Assembly (NCBI RefSeq): GCF_046630445.1
Contig: NC_092342.1
Location: forward strand, 78,356,001-78,420,000
Direction of reading: 5' to 3'
From: Rutidosis leptorrhynchoides
Lineage: Eukaryota > Streptophyta > Magnoliopsida > Asterales > Asteraceae
DNA: 64,000 nt
How positions within the stretch are numbered: position 1 is the first letter of the stretch; every line of letters begins with the position of its first letter. The notes under the pieces are model-generated. The model saw only the letters and a list, made by a program, of their open reading frames with translations. It ran no database searches and was not told the origin of the DNA. Shown here in pieces: positions 34,656 through 45,674 of this stretch. Made by a program: the position numbers and the translations under genes.

Positions 34656-35720
34656 CAAATCAATCATACACATATATATTGTACTCACCTCCAATCCAAG
34701 CATGGACATTTACCACATAGAATTCAAAGAAACAACAATCAATAATCCGTATTTTCAAGTAATAGGATCAACCTATTCAACATGAAAGCATGCAACACAT
34801 CTCACATAACCAGATCATTCACTTACACTTTCAAGGTTACCCATTTTGACTCATCGTGCCTTTTTGACTCTTCACTAACATTTTGTTCAATTTAAATTTT
34901 TCATCAAGAACTTATTTATTAGAAATGAGACTTAAAGAACTTCTCGAAAAGTTCTTAGACACCCCAAACGAAGATATGGTTGATGTTATACGATTTTTAC
35001 AAAATATGATTACGTGCAGTTTTTCTTAATTACGAGTTTCAACAAAATCCAACCTATACGCATACCCAAATTACCAACTCACTAATCTCTACTTAACTAC
35101 ATCTTTATGGCCTGATTTTGACATAACTCATCATCAATTAGGGTACAGTTGAAGCTGTAAACTTTAATAAACCACTAACTTGACTACAAAAAGAATAAAA
35201 CAAATAGTAAAATTAAAATTTTATACCACAAGCCTAGTGTTTATAAAACCCTTCAAATTTCTTCTATTAAAGACGATGATAGAGAATCTAGGGTTCTATA
35301 TGTGCTAGAATACAAATTATACAATGGGGATGGAGATTATACACAATTTTTCTAGTGCATGTAAAAACTTGAAGAAATCTTATTTCCTTCTTGTCCAAAT
35401 CGCCATACACACAATCACATGCACTATTTTTTGGGTAATGAGTTTTATCCGGCGAATCTTTATTAAAAAGAATAAACAATGTTTACAGTGAAGACCAAAA
35501 ACAGCTTTAGGTGAATCATAAAGCCTCTCAAACAACCCAAAACAAAGACTATGAACTAGCCACCCGAGCTAACGCTCATGTACAAAAACAACTAAGAAAC
35601 AAATTAGGAAATCTTCCAGTCCGATTTAAGCCGCAACGTCTGGGGCGTCATCTTCCAAGCAATAGACATTAATTTCATTCGAACTGTAGAGTAAATAATC
35701 TTGTACACTTGCTCAGCCGA

Positions 35721-36947
35721 TCATTTCTTCTTCTTGAATAGCCTATTATTTCTTTCCTGCCACAACCCATAAACACTAGCTGCAAAAAGAAGCTTAATAA
35801 TTATAATACGTGCAATCCGTCTCTTAGCAAACGGGCTAACCAGAAGCATAAAGTCTCGCCAAGAGTCACTGAAGATCGGAAATTCCATATGTTGTTTAAC
35901 TCGTTTCCATACATGGCAAGAAAAAGTACACTCAAAAAACAAATGATTATGAGAGTCTTGAACTTGTTCACAAAGCGAACACACCATACTGCAATTCGAA
36001 TTAATCTCCCAATTTTTCATCTTATCTTGAGTTTTGAGCTTTTCACGCATTAACAACCACATCACAAAAGAATGTTTCGGGATATTTTTTCGAGAACCAC
36101 ACAACCGAAACCCATGGAACCTGCGATGCTTTACTTCTAACAAAATCCCAAACAGCGTTAACCGAGAACTCTTGTTTAGACCCTTCCACATTATCAAGTC
36201 ATGATCATCTAGTAATACAGGCACATTCGTTAACAGAAGTTGAGGGTACTGGTTAGTCCAATTCGCGGGCCAGGCCATATGGTTATGTAACATCATATCT
36301 TTAACAGAAAAAGACGGGTCAAACCCCTCTTGATACATCATTTGTGTAGTAATAAAGTTTGAAAGAGGCCCAGAATCACACCACACTTCATACCATACCG
36401 AAGTTCTTTCACCATTACGAATTGCATGAAAAAACTGACCCTTTATTTGATCCCGAACACCAAGTATACGACACCAACTCCAACTTGCATTTGAAGGGAC
36501 ATCGATATCCCAGAAATTATAACCCGAAAGCTTATAAGTGTGAATCCATTTGACCCACAAAGACTCCTTATGGGACAGAAGCCGCCAAATGTGCGTAGAA
36601 ATTAGAGCCACGTTCCACTCTTTAAGATTCTTAATTCCCAAACCACCTTCAATTTTTGGAAGGCAAACTTCCTTCCACTTAACTTTAGCTTTACCCTTCT
36701 TAAAAGTGCCTTGACACCACAGGAAGCCTCTGATCAAAGCTTCAATATCATTCAAGGTAGCACACGGAAGAATAAAAACAGATTGCCAGTAAACTTGCAT
36801 GGACGATAAAACAGACGTAATAAGTTGAAGTCTACCAGCAAATGATAAGAATCTATTCTTCCAATTATCAACTCTATTTCTCACTTTATCAACAAGGACT
36901 TTACAATCCCTATAATACAATCGTGAAGAAATTAAAGGAACACCCAA
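35721..36947 (-). CDS. LINE ORF2, C-terminal half (RT thumb and zinc-binding domain)
   Basis: 408 codons in a frame different from the upstream ORF2. Includes YYRDCKVLVDKV, the maturase-like WKNRFLSFAGRLQLITSVLS region, and the RVT zinc-binding segment FVMWLLMREKLKTQDKM followed by CSLCEQVQDSHNHLFFEC (about residues 300-360). It completes the RT domain begun in 36,953-39,259. The first ATG is internal to the original protein; the join requires a one-base shift near 36,980. Ends in a Lys run. Confidence 0.88.
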   Translation of the reverse strand: MGVPLISSRLYYRDCKVLVDKVRNRVDNWKNRFLSFAGRLQLITSVLSSMQVYWQSVFILPCATLNDIEALIRGFLWCQGTFKKGKAKVKWKEVCLPKIEGGLGIKNLKEWNVALISTHIWRLLSHKESLWVKWIHTYKLSGYNFWDIDVPSNASWSWCRILGVRDQIKGQFFHAIRNGERTSVWYEVWCDSGPLSNFITTQMMYQEGFDPSFSVKDMMLHNHMAWPANWTNQYPQLLLTNVPVLLDDHDLIMWKGLNKSSRLTLFGILLEVKHRRFHGFRLCGSRKNIPKHSFVMWLLMREKLKTQDKMKNWEINSNCSMVCSLCEQVQDSHNHLFFECTFSCHVWKRVKQHMEFPIFSDSWRDFMLLVSPFAKRRIARIIIIKLLFAASVYGLWQERNNRLFKKKK

Positions 36948-36952
36948 GTATT

Positions 36953-39259
36953 TTACCGGAAGAGAATCCTCTTCAAAGGAAGAATAATAAGAATCTGATT
37001 TTTAATAGCTTGGGTAACATTGGCGAAAAAAGCTTTTCTTTTTAGCATACTCGGGACAAGACCTGACCATGCTTTAAATTGATCCAATGCTTCACTAATA
37101 GACTTGACAGTAATAATATTCGCAAGGGCAAAAATAAATAAATCATCAGCAAAGCATAGATTAATGATTTCTTGCTCTTCACATTTGGGGTGATATTTAA
37201 AACCATCTGTTACCTGGGCCTTATTAGCCAGAAGAAGTGAAAGAACCTCCATAACAATCGTGAATAAGTAAGGTGAAATCGGCTCACCCTGACGCAAACC
37301 CCGTTTCCCTTTAAAATAGTCATGCACCTCACCATTAATGTTTAAGGAGAACGACATCGTAGTGATACACTTCAAAATCCATCTAACCATAACACGATGA
37401 AAACCAAATCGAATCAAAATAATTTCAAGAAACTCCCAACTCACCGTGTCATACGCCTTTTGAATATCTACTTTAAATGCGCATCTAGGAGTACCATTTT
37501 GCAAATGGTAATTCCGCATCAATTCTTGAGTGAGAATAATATTATCGGATATCCTACGGCCCAGAACGAAAGCCGATTGATTTATATCAATAATATCATC
37601 CAAGACATCTTTAATACGGTTTGCAAGGATTTTACTAATACACTTGTATATAACATTGCAACAAGCAGTTGGACAATAGTCTGTAACTTTGGAAGGAGTA
37701 TCAACTTTGGGAATTAGAGCAATAATTGTGTGATTAATTTCGGTTAACAATTGCCCATTCCTAAAGAACTCCTGAACCGCCATGATAATCTCATCGCCTA
37801 TAATATCCCAAGAGGACTTAAAAAATTCAGCAGTGTATCCATCAGGCCCCGGTGATTTGCTATTACCAATACTGAAGTTGGCACTTTTAACTTCCTCTGC
37901 GAAAATCGGCCTAATCATTGCTTGAGCTTTAGCTTGCAGAAATGTACGAATAAATAAATCAGCAGGGATATCGTGTGGTGAAGCATCTGATGCCATACCC
38001 AAAAAATTGGTATAGTGATGAACAAAACAATCAGGAACTCCCTGCCCTTCCATAATATTACCCGTACTATCTTCCACCATAAGGATATGACTTCTATGTT
38101 GTCTAATTATAACAACTTCATGAAAATAAGTTGAATTACTATCACCAACACGAAGCCACTCAACCATAGCTTTTTGTTGTAAAAATCGTTCCTCATCAAG
38201 GACTGCATCATTATAAGCATGGAGAAGATGGCAATGATCTTCTCGAATATCAATAGAGAACGGGTCCAAATCAAGTTGAGTCTGTACTACATCCAGTTCA
38301 GTTCTAAGATTAACAACACGAATATGGAGGTTACCTTGCTGCCACATCAAACGTCTTAAAGGTTTCTTTAAAACACGTAACTTTTTAACCACCTGAAACA
38401 TTGAATGACCAATTAAGGCTCTTCTCCAACCTCGATAAACGACATCATCAAAACCCTCCTTATACACGATAAAGTTGCTAAATTTAAAAGATTTAGGACG
38501 GGCAATAAAGGTAGAAGGAAGTTCTGACACCGTCGGAGCATGATCAGAAATCCGGTACGGAAGAAAAACTGCATAAGCATTCGAAAATTCATTAATAAAA
38601 ACATCAATAGCCATTATTCTATCAATCTTTTTCAAGACACCATCCGATGCATGTGGCTTTTGGTTCCATGTATAATGAAGTCCCGAATGAGAAACATCAC
38701 TCATTCTCATATTATCAACACAATCTCGAAACTCTCTCATTGCAAGCGTAACTAGAGAGCTCCCTGCTGTCAAATCATCTAGACTGAGAGATACGTTAAA
38801 ATCCCCCATTAACACCCATGGGTGATCACCCACAAAACTAGTATGCATACACAAATTGTCCCATAGAGGCCGGCGATGAATATAATAATTTTTAGCATAC
38901 ACAATAGACATATACAAATGTTTATCTTCTCGCACTAAGTGGAAGAGACAATGAATAACCTGATCCGAAGCATGAATCACAATATCATTAACAATCAACG
39001 GATCCCATCCCATAATGATTCTGGTACCCCCACTACACATTGAACTATTCGAAGTCCATTGCCATTGACGAAACACCGATGCACAAACATTACTCAATTT
39101 ACCAATATCAACATGAGACTCCAAAATGGTACAAAAACATAAATTATTACCCGAAACTACCTCACGAATCTCTTTCTGTTTCGGGATGCGATTCAACCCC
39201 CGAATATTCCATGTTGCAAAAATATTCATGAGAAAACTTTTCAATAGGTGTGCTTGCAC
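36953..39259 (-). CDS. LINE ORF2, endonuclease and reverse transcriptase
   Basis: Likely start at MNIFATWNIRGLN (ATG near 39,229; the open frame begins 39,259), overlapping the end of ORF1. The N-terminal APE-type endonuclease shows WNIRGLN, ESHVD, MGDFNVSL and SDHAP, which nick target DNA. The RT follows with SPGPDGYTAEFFK, FKVDIQKAYDTVSWEF, RGLRQGEPISPYLF and catalytic FADD in CFADDLFIFA. The frame ends at 36,953 through a one-base shift; the remainder is at 35,721-36,947. Confidence 0.92.
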   Translation of the reverse strand: MQAHLLKSFLMNIFATWNIRGLNRIPKQKEIREVVSGNNLCFCTILESHVDIGKLSNVCASVFRQWQWTSNSSMCSGGTRIIMGWDPLIVNDIVIHASDQVIHCLFHLVREDKHLYMSIVYAKNYYIHRRPLWDNLCMHTSFVGDHPWVLMGDFNVSLSLDDLTAGSSLVTLAMREFRDCVDNMRMSDVSHSGLHYTWNQKPHASDGVLKKIDRIMAIDVFINEFSNAYAVFLPYRISDHAPTVSELPSTFIARPKSFKFSNFIVYKEGFDDVVYRGWRRALIGHSMFQVVKKLRVLKKPLRRLMWQQGNLHIRVVNLRTELDVVQTQLDLDPFSIDIREDHCHLLHAYNDAVLDEERFLQQKAMVEWLRVGDSNSTYFHEVVIIRQHRSHILMVEDSTGNIMEGQGVPDCFVHHYTNFLGMASDASPHDIPADLFIRTFLQAKAQAMIRPIFAEEVKSANFSIGNSKSPGPDGYTAEFFKSSWDIIGDEIIMAVQEFFRNGQLLTEINHTIIALIPKVDTPSKVTDYCPTACCNVIYKCISKILANRIKDVLDDIIDINQSAFVLGRRISDNIILTQELMRNYHLQNGTPRCAFKVDIQKAYDTVSWEFLEIILIRFGFHRVMVRWILKCITTMSFSLNINGEVHDYFKGKRGLRQGEPISPYLFTIVMEVLSLLLANKAQVTDGFKYHPKCEEQEIINLCFADDLFIFALANIITVKSISEALDQFKAWSGLVPSMLKRKAFFANVTQAIKNQILIILPLKRILFR

Positions 39260-40334
39260 CTTTCATATCATTGTCCCCAACTATACCCGTATAATTATCA
39301 TTGCCTTCTATATCACTTTCTTCATCTATAAGAGCTTTATCCGGATAAACTTGGAGAGTAGGATTAAGAAAAGAATTACCATCGTCCCCATCATTCAACG
39401 CTCCAAATGAGTTACTTGTTTCAACTTTATCTTTATCTTTATTCGACGACTGAGTAGTCACCGGTGGCTGTTGCTTATTAACTGGATGATACACAAGTTT
39501 TGTTTTAGGTTTCCCGATAGCAAATGAAACAGTACGCCGATTGTCCTTTTTGATCTTGCTTTTTGTCCCCACAATCTCAAAACCATCTTCATCAACCTGT
39601 TTATTCTCAACTACAGTAGCAACCGCTACATGCTTTGGACATTGTGCATCTTTATGTCCAAAGATTGCACATACCGAGCACCTAGGAGGCTTCCATTCCA
39701 GCTCAACTCTTACAGTACTTATTGTTTTCGTTCCCCCCCCCCCCCCCCCCCCCGGACTTGGAATAGCCACGCGTAATTATTCTTTCATCTCTTGCTCAGC
39801 CGAGATTTCGATCAAAGCACGTGCAAAATTAGGCCGACTCCATGACTCTTTACACATAGTGCTTGTATAAGAGTCTAGCATAATATACGCCAGAATACTC
39901 AACCCATCTTCTGTAAAACCAGCAAGGGGGATATCATGAAATTTAACCCACACCGGAATACTCGAAAGCTCCTCTTTTGTCAATGCTATTTCCGGGGACC
40001 ATTTATTTAAAATAATTGGAATGTTTCTAATGATCCATGGACCACCTTCAAGAGCACCATTCATACCATCTTCTGTCTCAAATTTAAAAAAGAAAAAGCC
40101 TTTAGAATTCATCATTACCTTTTGTAATCCAAACTTCCGCCATACATTTGTAGCATAGTTCTTAACAACCGGGTATGCCACACGTTTCCCCAGGAAGTAT
40201 CCATAAAGAGTATCACTATAACGTTCTTGAACTTCCAAAACAGATTCAATCGGAATTTCTACATCTACCTCATCTTCCAAATTAGTAGGGCATGCAACAA
40301 TCACATACACTACACCTTCAGTTTTTCTGCACAA
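39162..40334 (-). pseudogene. LINE ORF1 (DUF4283 plus CCHC knuckle), one nonsense codon
   Basis: One reading frame with a single TAA at 39,777-39,779 after AEQEMKE. The first part (39,780-40,334) is the DUF4283 domain (VQERYSDTLYGYFLGKRVAY, FGLQKVMMNSKGFFFFKFE, GGPWIIRNIPIILNKW). The second part (to 39,162) has a Gly run encoded by a 21-base C tract (39,733-39,753), then a zinc knuckle CSVCAIFGHKDAQC (CX2CX4HX4C). ORF1 binds LINE RNA. The Gly tract keeps the frame, so it is not itself a break here. Confidence 0.87.
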
Positions 40335-40370
40335 AGGGGAGAAAATGAAGCTTTGGGATGATTTTTCCGT

Positions 40371-40759
40371 TTTATATTAAGGCAATATTTACATTTTCTA
40401 CCTAATCCCTCTAAACTTTCATTCGAGGTCCCTCCCCAGGCCAGTTGACTTTTTGCCTCGCAACTGGTTACTCGGTCCAAATCTCGAAAAACTTAGAACA
40501 CAAAAGTTGCAAGTTTGTAACCCAATTTATTACGAACATCTGGGTTTTAATTCATTCATTCTGTGTCTGTATAAGCATAAATCTGGGTTTTTAATTCACT
40601 CATTCTGTGTCGGTATAAGCAAGTTATGCTTAAAATTACGAAACAGCCCAAATTAACTTCTTAATGAAAATTGTGAATTTTTATAAAATACACATATTTT
40701 TTTTTATCGAGATAGGAGATGTTAGAATGTGATAATACCTTCGGATTTCGGGGTGTTAC
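40371..40759 (-). repeat. LTR J, proximal end
   Basis: Sense start TGTAACACCCCGAAATCCGA at 40,759. A TATA-like TTAATATAAAACGG follows near 40,370-40,385, and then the LINE insertion. A pair of near-repeats (ATTCATTCTGTGTC and ACTCATTCTGTGTC) lies at about 40,555 and 40,600. Confidence 0.6.
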
Positions 40760-41415
40760 AGGTGGTTGGTGGGAGGGTGTGCTTGATTGTAGTGAATATC
40801 GAAGATATTTTGTGTTTGAGTTTTCCGACAAGTATGGGGTATGACGTGATTATTTAATATGTACGGTTTATTGTTTTTAATATTTGAGAAACATGTCTTT
40901 GGATCTAAAAATGTGGTCACCCCAATTTGAAATAAAATGGGATGAAGAAGATAAGGAGGATGAAGATGAAGAGAAAAAAGAGAAATAAAGGAAAGGACAA
41001 AAATGCCCTCATATGTATGGCACAAGTCAAAGTTAACGGAAAACTTTAACGCCCGTTAGTGAAGGGACCCAGCGTAACTTTTTCAAACTATGGTGACCGG
41101 CGTCTAAAAAAAGTATGGGGACGCGACATGAAACTCAGAGTAAAACACAGGACCCCATATAATTTTTTCTACTTTTTTTAGCTATTTTATGTATCATGTA
41201 GGCAGGGGCTCAAACTTTTGGCAAACACAACTCAGTTTGACAACTTTTTTAATGAACAAGTAGTACATTATTCCTGCTATATGAATTTAACCTTTTGGTT
41301 GTATACATAATTTAAGTGAAGGTTATATTCTGCATGAACGCACTGACATTAACATATGTGACATATATATCATGGTAAAAAAAAAATTTAAAATAAATGA
41401 ATAATCTTGTGACGT
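40760..41415. other. Spacer between LTR J and CHUP1, including the CHUP1 3' UTR
   Basis: No gene. 41,020-41,165 has a composition often seen in the ends of plant repeats (GTTAACGG.. CCCGTTAGTGAAGGGACCC ..), but no element could be delimited. The right-hand 200-300 bases should hold the CHUP1 3' UTR; AT-rich stretches near 41,330-41,400 could serve for polyadenylation. Confidence 0.5.
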
Positions 41416-44400
41416 TCACGCTTCGGACGTATTTTCCTCATTTGGTTGTTTATTCATTCGGCTTCTCAGTTCTTCAAATGCCTTCATGCTCTCTGCATCA
41501 AACCCTCCTGCAAACTGCACACGAAAATAATAAAAATTCAGTTAAGTAGATGTAGTAATTCAAGTTAATTTAATCACCAACGGGTCAATATGGGTAACTG
41601 GATCAAATGGGCCAAATAAAAAAAAAAAAATCAGCTAAGAGAGGAATGCGTTGAAATTCGTCCAAAGTCTATTTTCAGCATTCATTTTCAGAAATCATCT
41701 TGACTAAATATACCAGATTATGATTTTAACAAGTTAATTAACGCTTTGAATATTCGTAAAATCTGTAAATAAAAAATAAACTCGCAACTAGAGATGAGAA
41801 TTACCTGATGAACACGAAAAGCAAAACGCACACCCTGCAGGACCAAAAACTCTCTGTTTGGTTCTTTTTCAGGCCCTTCCAATGCATCAAGTTCTGATGC
41901 AACTCGTTTCATGTATTTCCTTGCCAATTGTACCGATGCAAGTTTGATCTGCAAAGAAACAGTTTTTTTACAACAAAAAAAAAAGAAAAGAAAATAAAAA
42001 AGATTTTGCTAACGACATCCCAAAAGTCTGTCATTAACACACTTTAAACAGTTGTACATGCGTGCCACTGCCACCACTAAACTAATAAGTAACCGCTATG
42101 TACAGCGTTTAAAGTGCGTTAACGACAGCTACGGCTGTTGTTAGCAAAATCTAGAAGAAAAAAAAAAAAATAAGTTTTTCATTGATTAACAAAACTAACA
42201 AACCGTACCTTGCCTACAACTCCCGAATCTTGCAACCAGTTCACTGGGATGCCAAATTCTTTATATCTGGACATAGCCATGTCCCGTGTGCGCAGCAATG
42301 CATAAACACTGTTCTCAACTCTGAAAAGAAAAAAGACATTTTAGATCTCAATATAATAATTGCAATTAACAAAGGAGATCGATAATAAAGAGTATAAGCG
42401 GTGATGCATACTTTTCTAGCAACTTGTACATTTTCTTCAAAGCAGGTTCACACGAAAGACTTGGATCATCAACGAAATTTGTCACGTGCATTTCAAGTTT
42501 CTTCAGGTCCTGATATTCGAAGGCCGCTTCTCTCAGTGCGTCCGCTTTACCTTCTGGCCAATCGAAGTGCTTTAGGACTGCCCGCTCATCAACCTTTTTT
42601 CAGAGTTAAAAAATGTGTTATATCCATCTGCATGCATATATATTATATGTAACATATTATGTAAACCTATATTGAAAGTTTACCAAAAACGAGAGTTCTT
42701 CGTCCAGCCAATTCACGAAAGTCAACAAGTCTTCAACGTCTGTAAAAGAAGCCGCTCGTACTTCAGTTGCAAGCGACTCGACAAAATCACCTTGTGTTTC
42801 AACGTCAGCTTTTACCTGAAAATCGACAATGTGTGATATTGTTAACTGTAACAAAGATTCGTATTAATCTTAACTAAATGCTTTGATTAGTAACACTTAC
42901 AGCCAATAAGAATGTTGATCGATTTTCTATTTCCCCAATCATGTTATTTCTTGCATCTGCTGTGTTAGCGGTAATTGAAGATATAATCGACGTATCCTTC
43001 TTAGCTTCACGCTTCATCAAGCTCTGGTAAAATTCAACCAATTCCGGAGCACGGTGAACTTTATCACCGCCACCTGGTCCTCTAGCAAGGCCACCCGGTG
43101 GCGGAGGGGGAGGAGGTGGCCCACCACCTGGCGGTGGTGGAGCCCCAGGTGGCGGAGGTGGCGGCGGAGGTCCGCCACCAGGTATTACCGGTGTCCTACT
43201 GGCGTTAGCAGGAGCACCGCCAGTAGGTCGAGGAGGAGGACGGGCTGTCCTGGGTGGTCTCTTTTCGATATGGGCGAATTGCATCTTACTAACAGTTGGA
43301 GAATCACCCGTTTTTCCATCGATCGATTGATTACTTGAAGCATCGGGAGTTAATACTACTCGCTCCTTAACTTGAGCGAGTTTTGGAGGTAAACTAACCA
43401 TTCGACTATTGATTGGAGGTTTGTAACTTGAACTATCACCAAACCGGGCTGCTCTTGCTTGATCCGCTTTATTTTTTATTTTCTGTTCTCGCTCTAATGC
43501 CAACTTATGACGGTCTTTATACGCAGGGTACTTTTCATCTAAAACTCCTTCAACTGATTTAGACATAAGATGAAACGATGACGCAACGTTGTTTAAATCA
43601 GACGAAACATTCCCCGGAGAATTAGGACCTTCAAGATCACCTGCACCGAAGGTTGTAATGGCTACAGACTCACCCGCATTTCTTAACATAAGAGCTTCTA
43701 ACGGACCCCGCGGTTTATGGCTATGGCTCGATAAAGATCTTGCAGGTGAACTAAGAGCACTCGAATTAGATTCATCTTTACCTTTACCCCATTTCTTGAG
43801 TTTTTGAATCAAACTCGGTTTTTTACTGAAACTACTATATCGACTCATCGAACTATCAATCGAAGCAGTATCGAAATCTTCACTACCGGGAGACGATGGT
43901 TGAGAAAAGTTGCTTTCGAGATCTGTATCGCCACCTTGACCACGTTCTGACCCTGCATACTCTAACATTAATTGTTTAGCTTTTTCTTGAGATCTTGGGC
44001 TTAAATTCTTGTTTAGATCACGGGCCGATGTTTTGCCAGCTGGCGTTTCGTAGTTTCTAAGCTCGAAACGTAGGCACGCATTGACCCAACGAAGGTACAC
44101 CAATTCTTCGACTTCACTAAACCGGTTCATCTGTAGTCCTTCCACTTGCTTTAAAAGGTCCTCGTTCATGTGTTTTAACTTGTTCACTTCTTCTCTAACC
44201 CTAGCCACCATTTCAGTCTGTAATATTGTTAAATTGCATCATTATATTATTTTTTGAACTGCTATCATTAGTGAAACAGGTCTCGACCCAACCCATTTAG
44301 AACCGACCCGTTTGACCCGTCTAAAAATTCCAACTCGTTGGACCCATGACCCGAGCCAAAACCCTTCCGGGTCTCGACACAACTCTACCCAACCCATTTA

Positions 44401-45674
44401 GAACCGACCCATTTGACACGTCTAAAAATTCTGACCCTTTGGAGTTTGGACCCATGACCCGTTTCAACCCAAAACCCGTCCGGGTCTCGACCCAACCCGA
44501 CCCGTTTGCCAGGTACAGTGTTACCTCTGTCGTACTAGATAGTGTCGATATTCGAGATTCTGCTGCATCAAGCTTAATAACCAATTCCCTTTTTTCATGC
44601 TGAAGCTCCCTGTTTTTTCGTTTGAGCTCAACAACATCGACTTCAAGCTCCTTTAACGTTTTCAACTTCCTATCGATATCGACATCTTTCTTAACAGCAT
44701 CTTGTTCTTTTGTATGAAGAATCCCAACTTGTTGTTTTAACAACAACAATTGAGCTTTCGTTTGATTTTGTTCAAGTTGAAATTGTCGTTGAAGCTCCTT
44801 AATTTTATTCCTAGCTGCTTCAAGTTCCCTCCTGTACGAAGCTCCAACGTGCACTTCTTCTTGTAACTTTTTTCTTTCGGTTTGTAACGAATTGATTGTA
44901 ACATTTAACATATCGATTTCCACCGTTTTAATCTTGAGCTGTTTTTGTAATTCGACAACATCTGATTCTTGTTCCTTTAATCCATAGTATTCTAGCAGTT
45001 CCCCTTCGAGTTTGACTTCTCGTTCCTCGAGTTCTTTAACCAAGTTACGTAATCGGTCCAGTTCATTTGCATTATTAGCCATCTCCGCTTCATATACTCG
45101 ATCTTTTTCGTACTTGTCCCCTGGAAATGGAATATCAATCTCGCCTGATAAAAGATCTTCGAATTCAGGCAGAATGTCATCTTCAAAATCAGGACTGTTC
45201 GATTGTGCATTAATTAAACCGCTAATTAGTTTAACCTCTTCTTTCTCCTCTTCCTCTTCATTATGCTACAAGAAAAAAAAAGTAAAAAAATAAAAAATAA
45301 ATAAATAACAATCGCATCAAATTAGTATGACAATAATATATGCAATTAAAAACAACAACAACAACAAAAAAAAACAAAAAAAAAAAACACACATACACAC
45401 ACCTCTGTATCTCTGAGGCTGTTTGAAACTTGGTCTTTATCGCCAGCTCCTGAAATAAACGCGTACCGCATATCTTTCTTAATACAGAGATTAATATCTT
45501 ACAAATACAAAAATTGAATAAAACATAACGTGTTTATAACACTTTGTAAAAAGATAAAGAATTACCTGCAGAATCGATCAAACGAGCCGATGAAGGAGGA
45601 GGTTTGACATTAACCTGTTTGACTGCATAAACTGCAATTGATGCAGCAACTAAAAGGCCTGCCCTGACAATCAT
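41416..45674 (-). CDS. CHUP1: CHUP1, chloroplast unusual positioning protein (nine coding exons)
   Basis: Exons: 45,566-45,674; 45,403-45,449; 44,525-45,265; 42,901-44,217; 42,684-42,815; 42,412-42,593; 42,209-42,320; 41,805-41,948; 41,416-41,514. All introns are GT-AG and the sum is 961 codons with the stop. CHUP1 sits on the chloroplast outer envelope, binds and polymerises actin, and drives light-dependent chloroplast movement and anchoring. The N-terminal hydrophobic anchor MIVRAGLLVAASIAVYAVK is followed by an acidic stretch (HNEEEEEKEEVKLISG) and a long coiled coil (about residues 110-340: KELEEREVKLEGELLEYYGL..). Then come the conserved RWVNACLRFELRNY, a Ser-rich region, a Pro-rich actin/profilin region (about 645-675) and the conserved C-terminal actin-nucleating region (VHRAPELVEFYQSLMKRE.., ADVETQGDFVESLATEVRA, RFAFRVHQ, FAGGFDAESMKAFEELR). 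Length close to the 1004 residues of Arabidopsis CHUP1. The coding frame is intact. Upstream regulation is disturbed (see 5' exon and promoter). Confidence 0.96.
44281..44515. repeat. GACCC-rich tandem repeat in CHUP1 intron 3
   Basis: Two copies (about 103 bp apart) of a block with ACCCAACCCATTTAGAACCG and CGTCTAAAAATTC, then a third partial copy (GTCTCGACCCAACCCGACCC). Lies inside the intron between exons 44,525-45,265 and 42,901-44,217. Confidence 0.8.

Larger units (their letters stand above)
35425..40370 (-). mobile_element. LINE (plant L1-type), nearly full length
   Basis: Non-LTR retrotransposon on the minus strand: ORF1 (DUF4283 plus zinc knuckle) then ORF2 (APE endonuclease, RT, RVT zinc-binding). 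The 3' end reads AATAAAGATTCGCCGGATAA, AACTCATTACCC and a short A-run at about 35,425-35,435, typical of plant L1. The 5' edge near 40,370 is where LTR J sequence resumes. No target-site duplication could be matched with confidence. Inactive because of a nonsense codon in ORF1 and a frameshift in ORF2. Confidence 0.85.

Noticed and set aside
35425-40370. LINE target-site duplication CACAATCACAT-like near 35,405 and 40,296
   Set aside because: The second occurrence lies inside the ORF1 coding sequence, not at the element edge, so it is probably chance similarity.
41020-41165. Possible terminal part of another transposon next to CHUP1
   Set aside because: Composition resembles repeat ends, but no inverted repeats, TSD or coding remnant could be identified.
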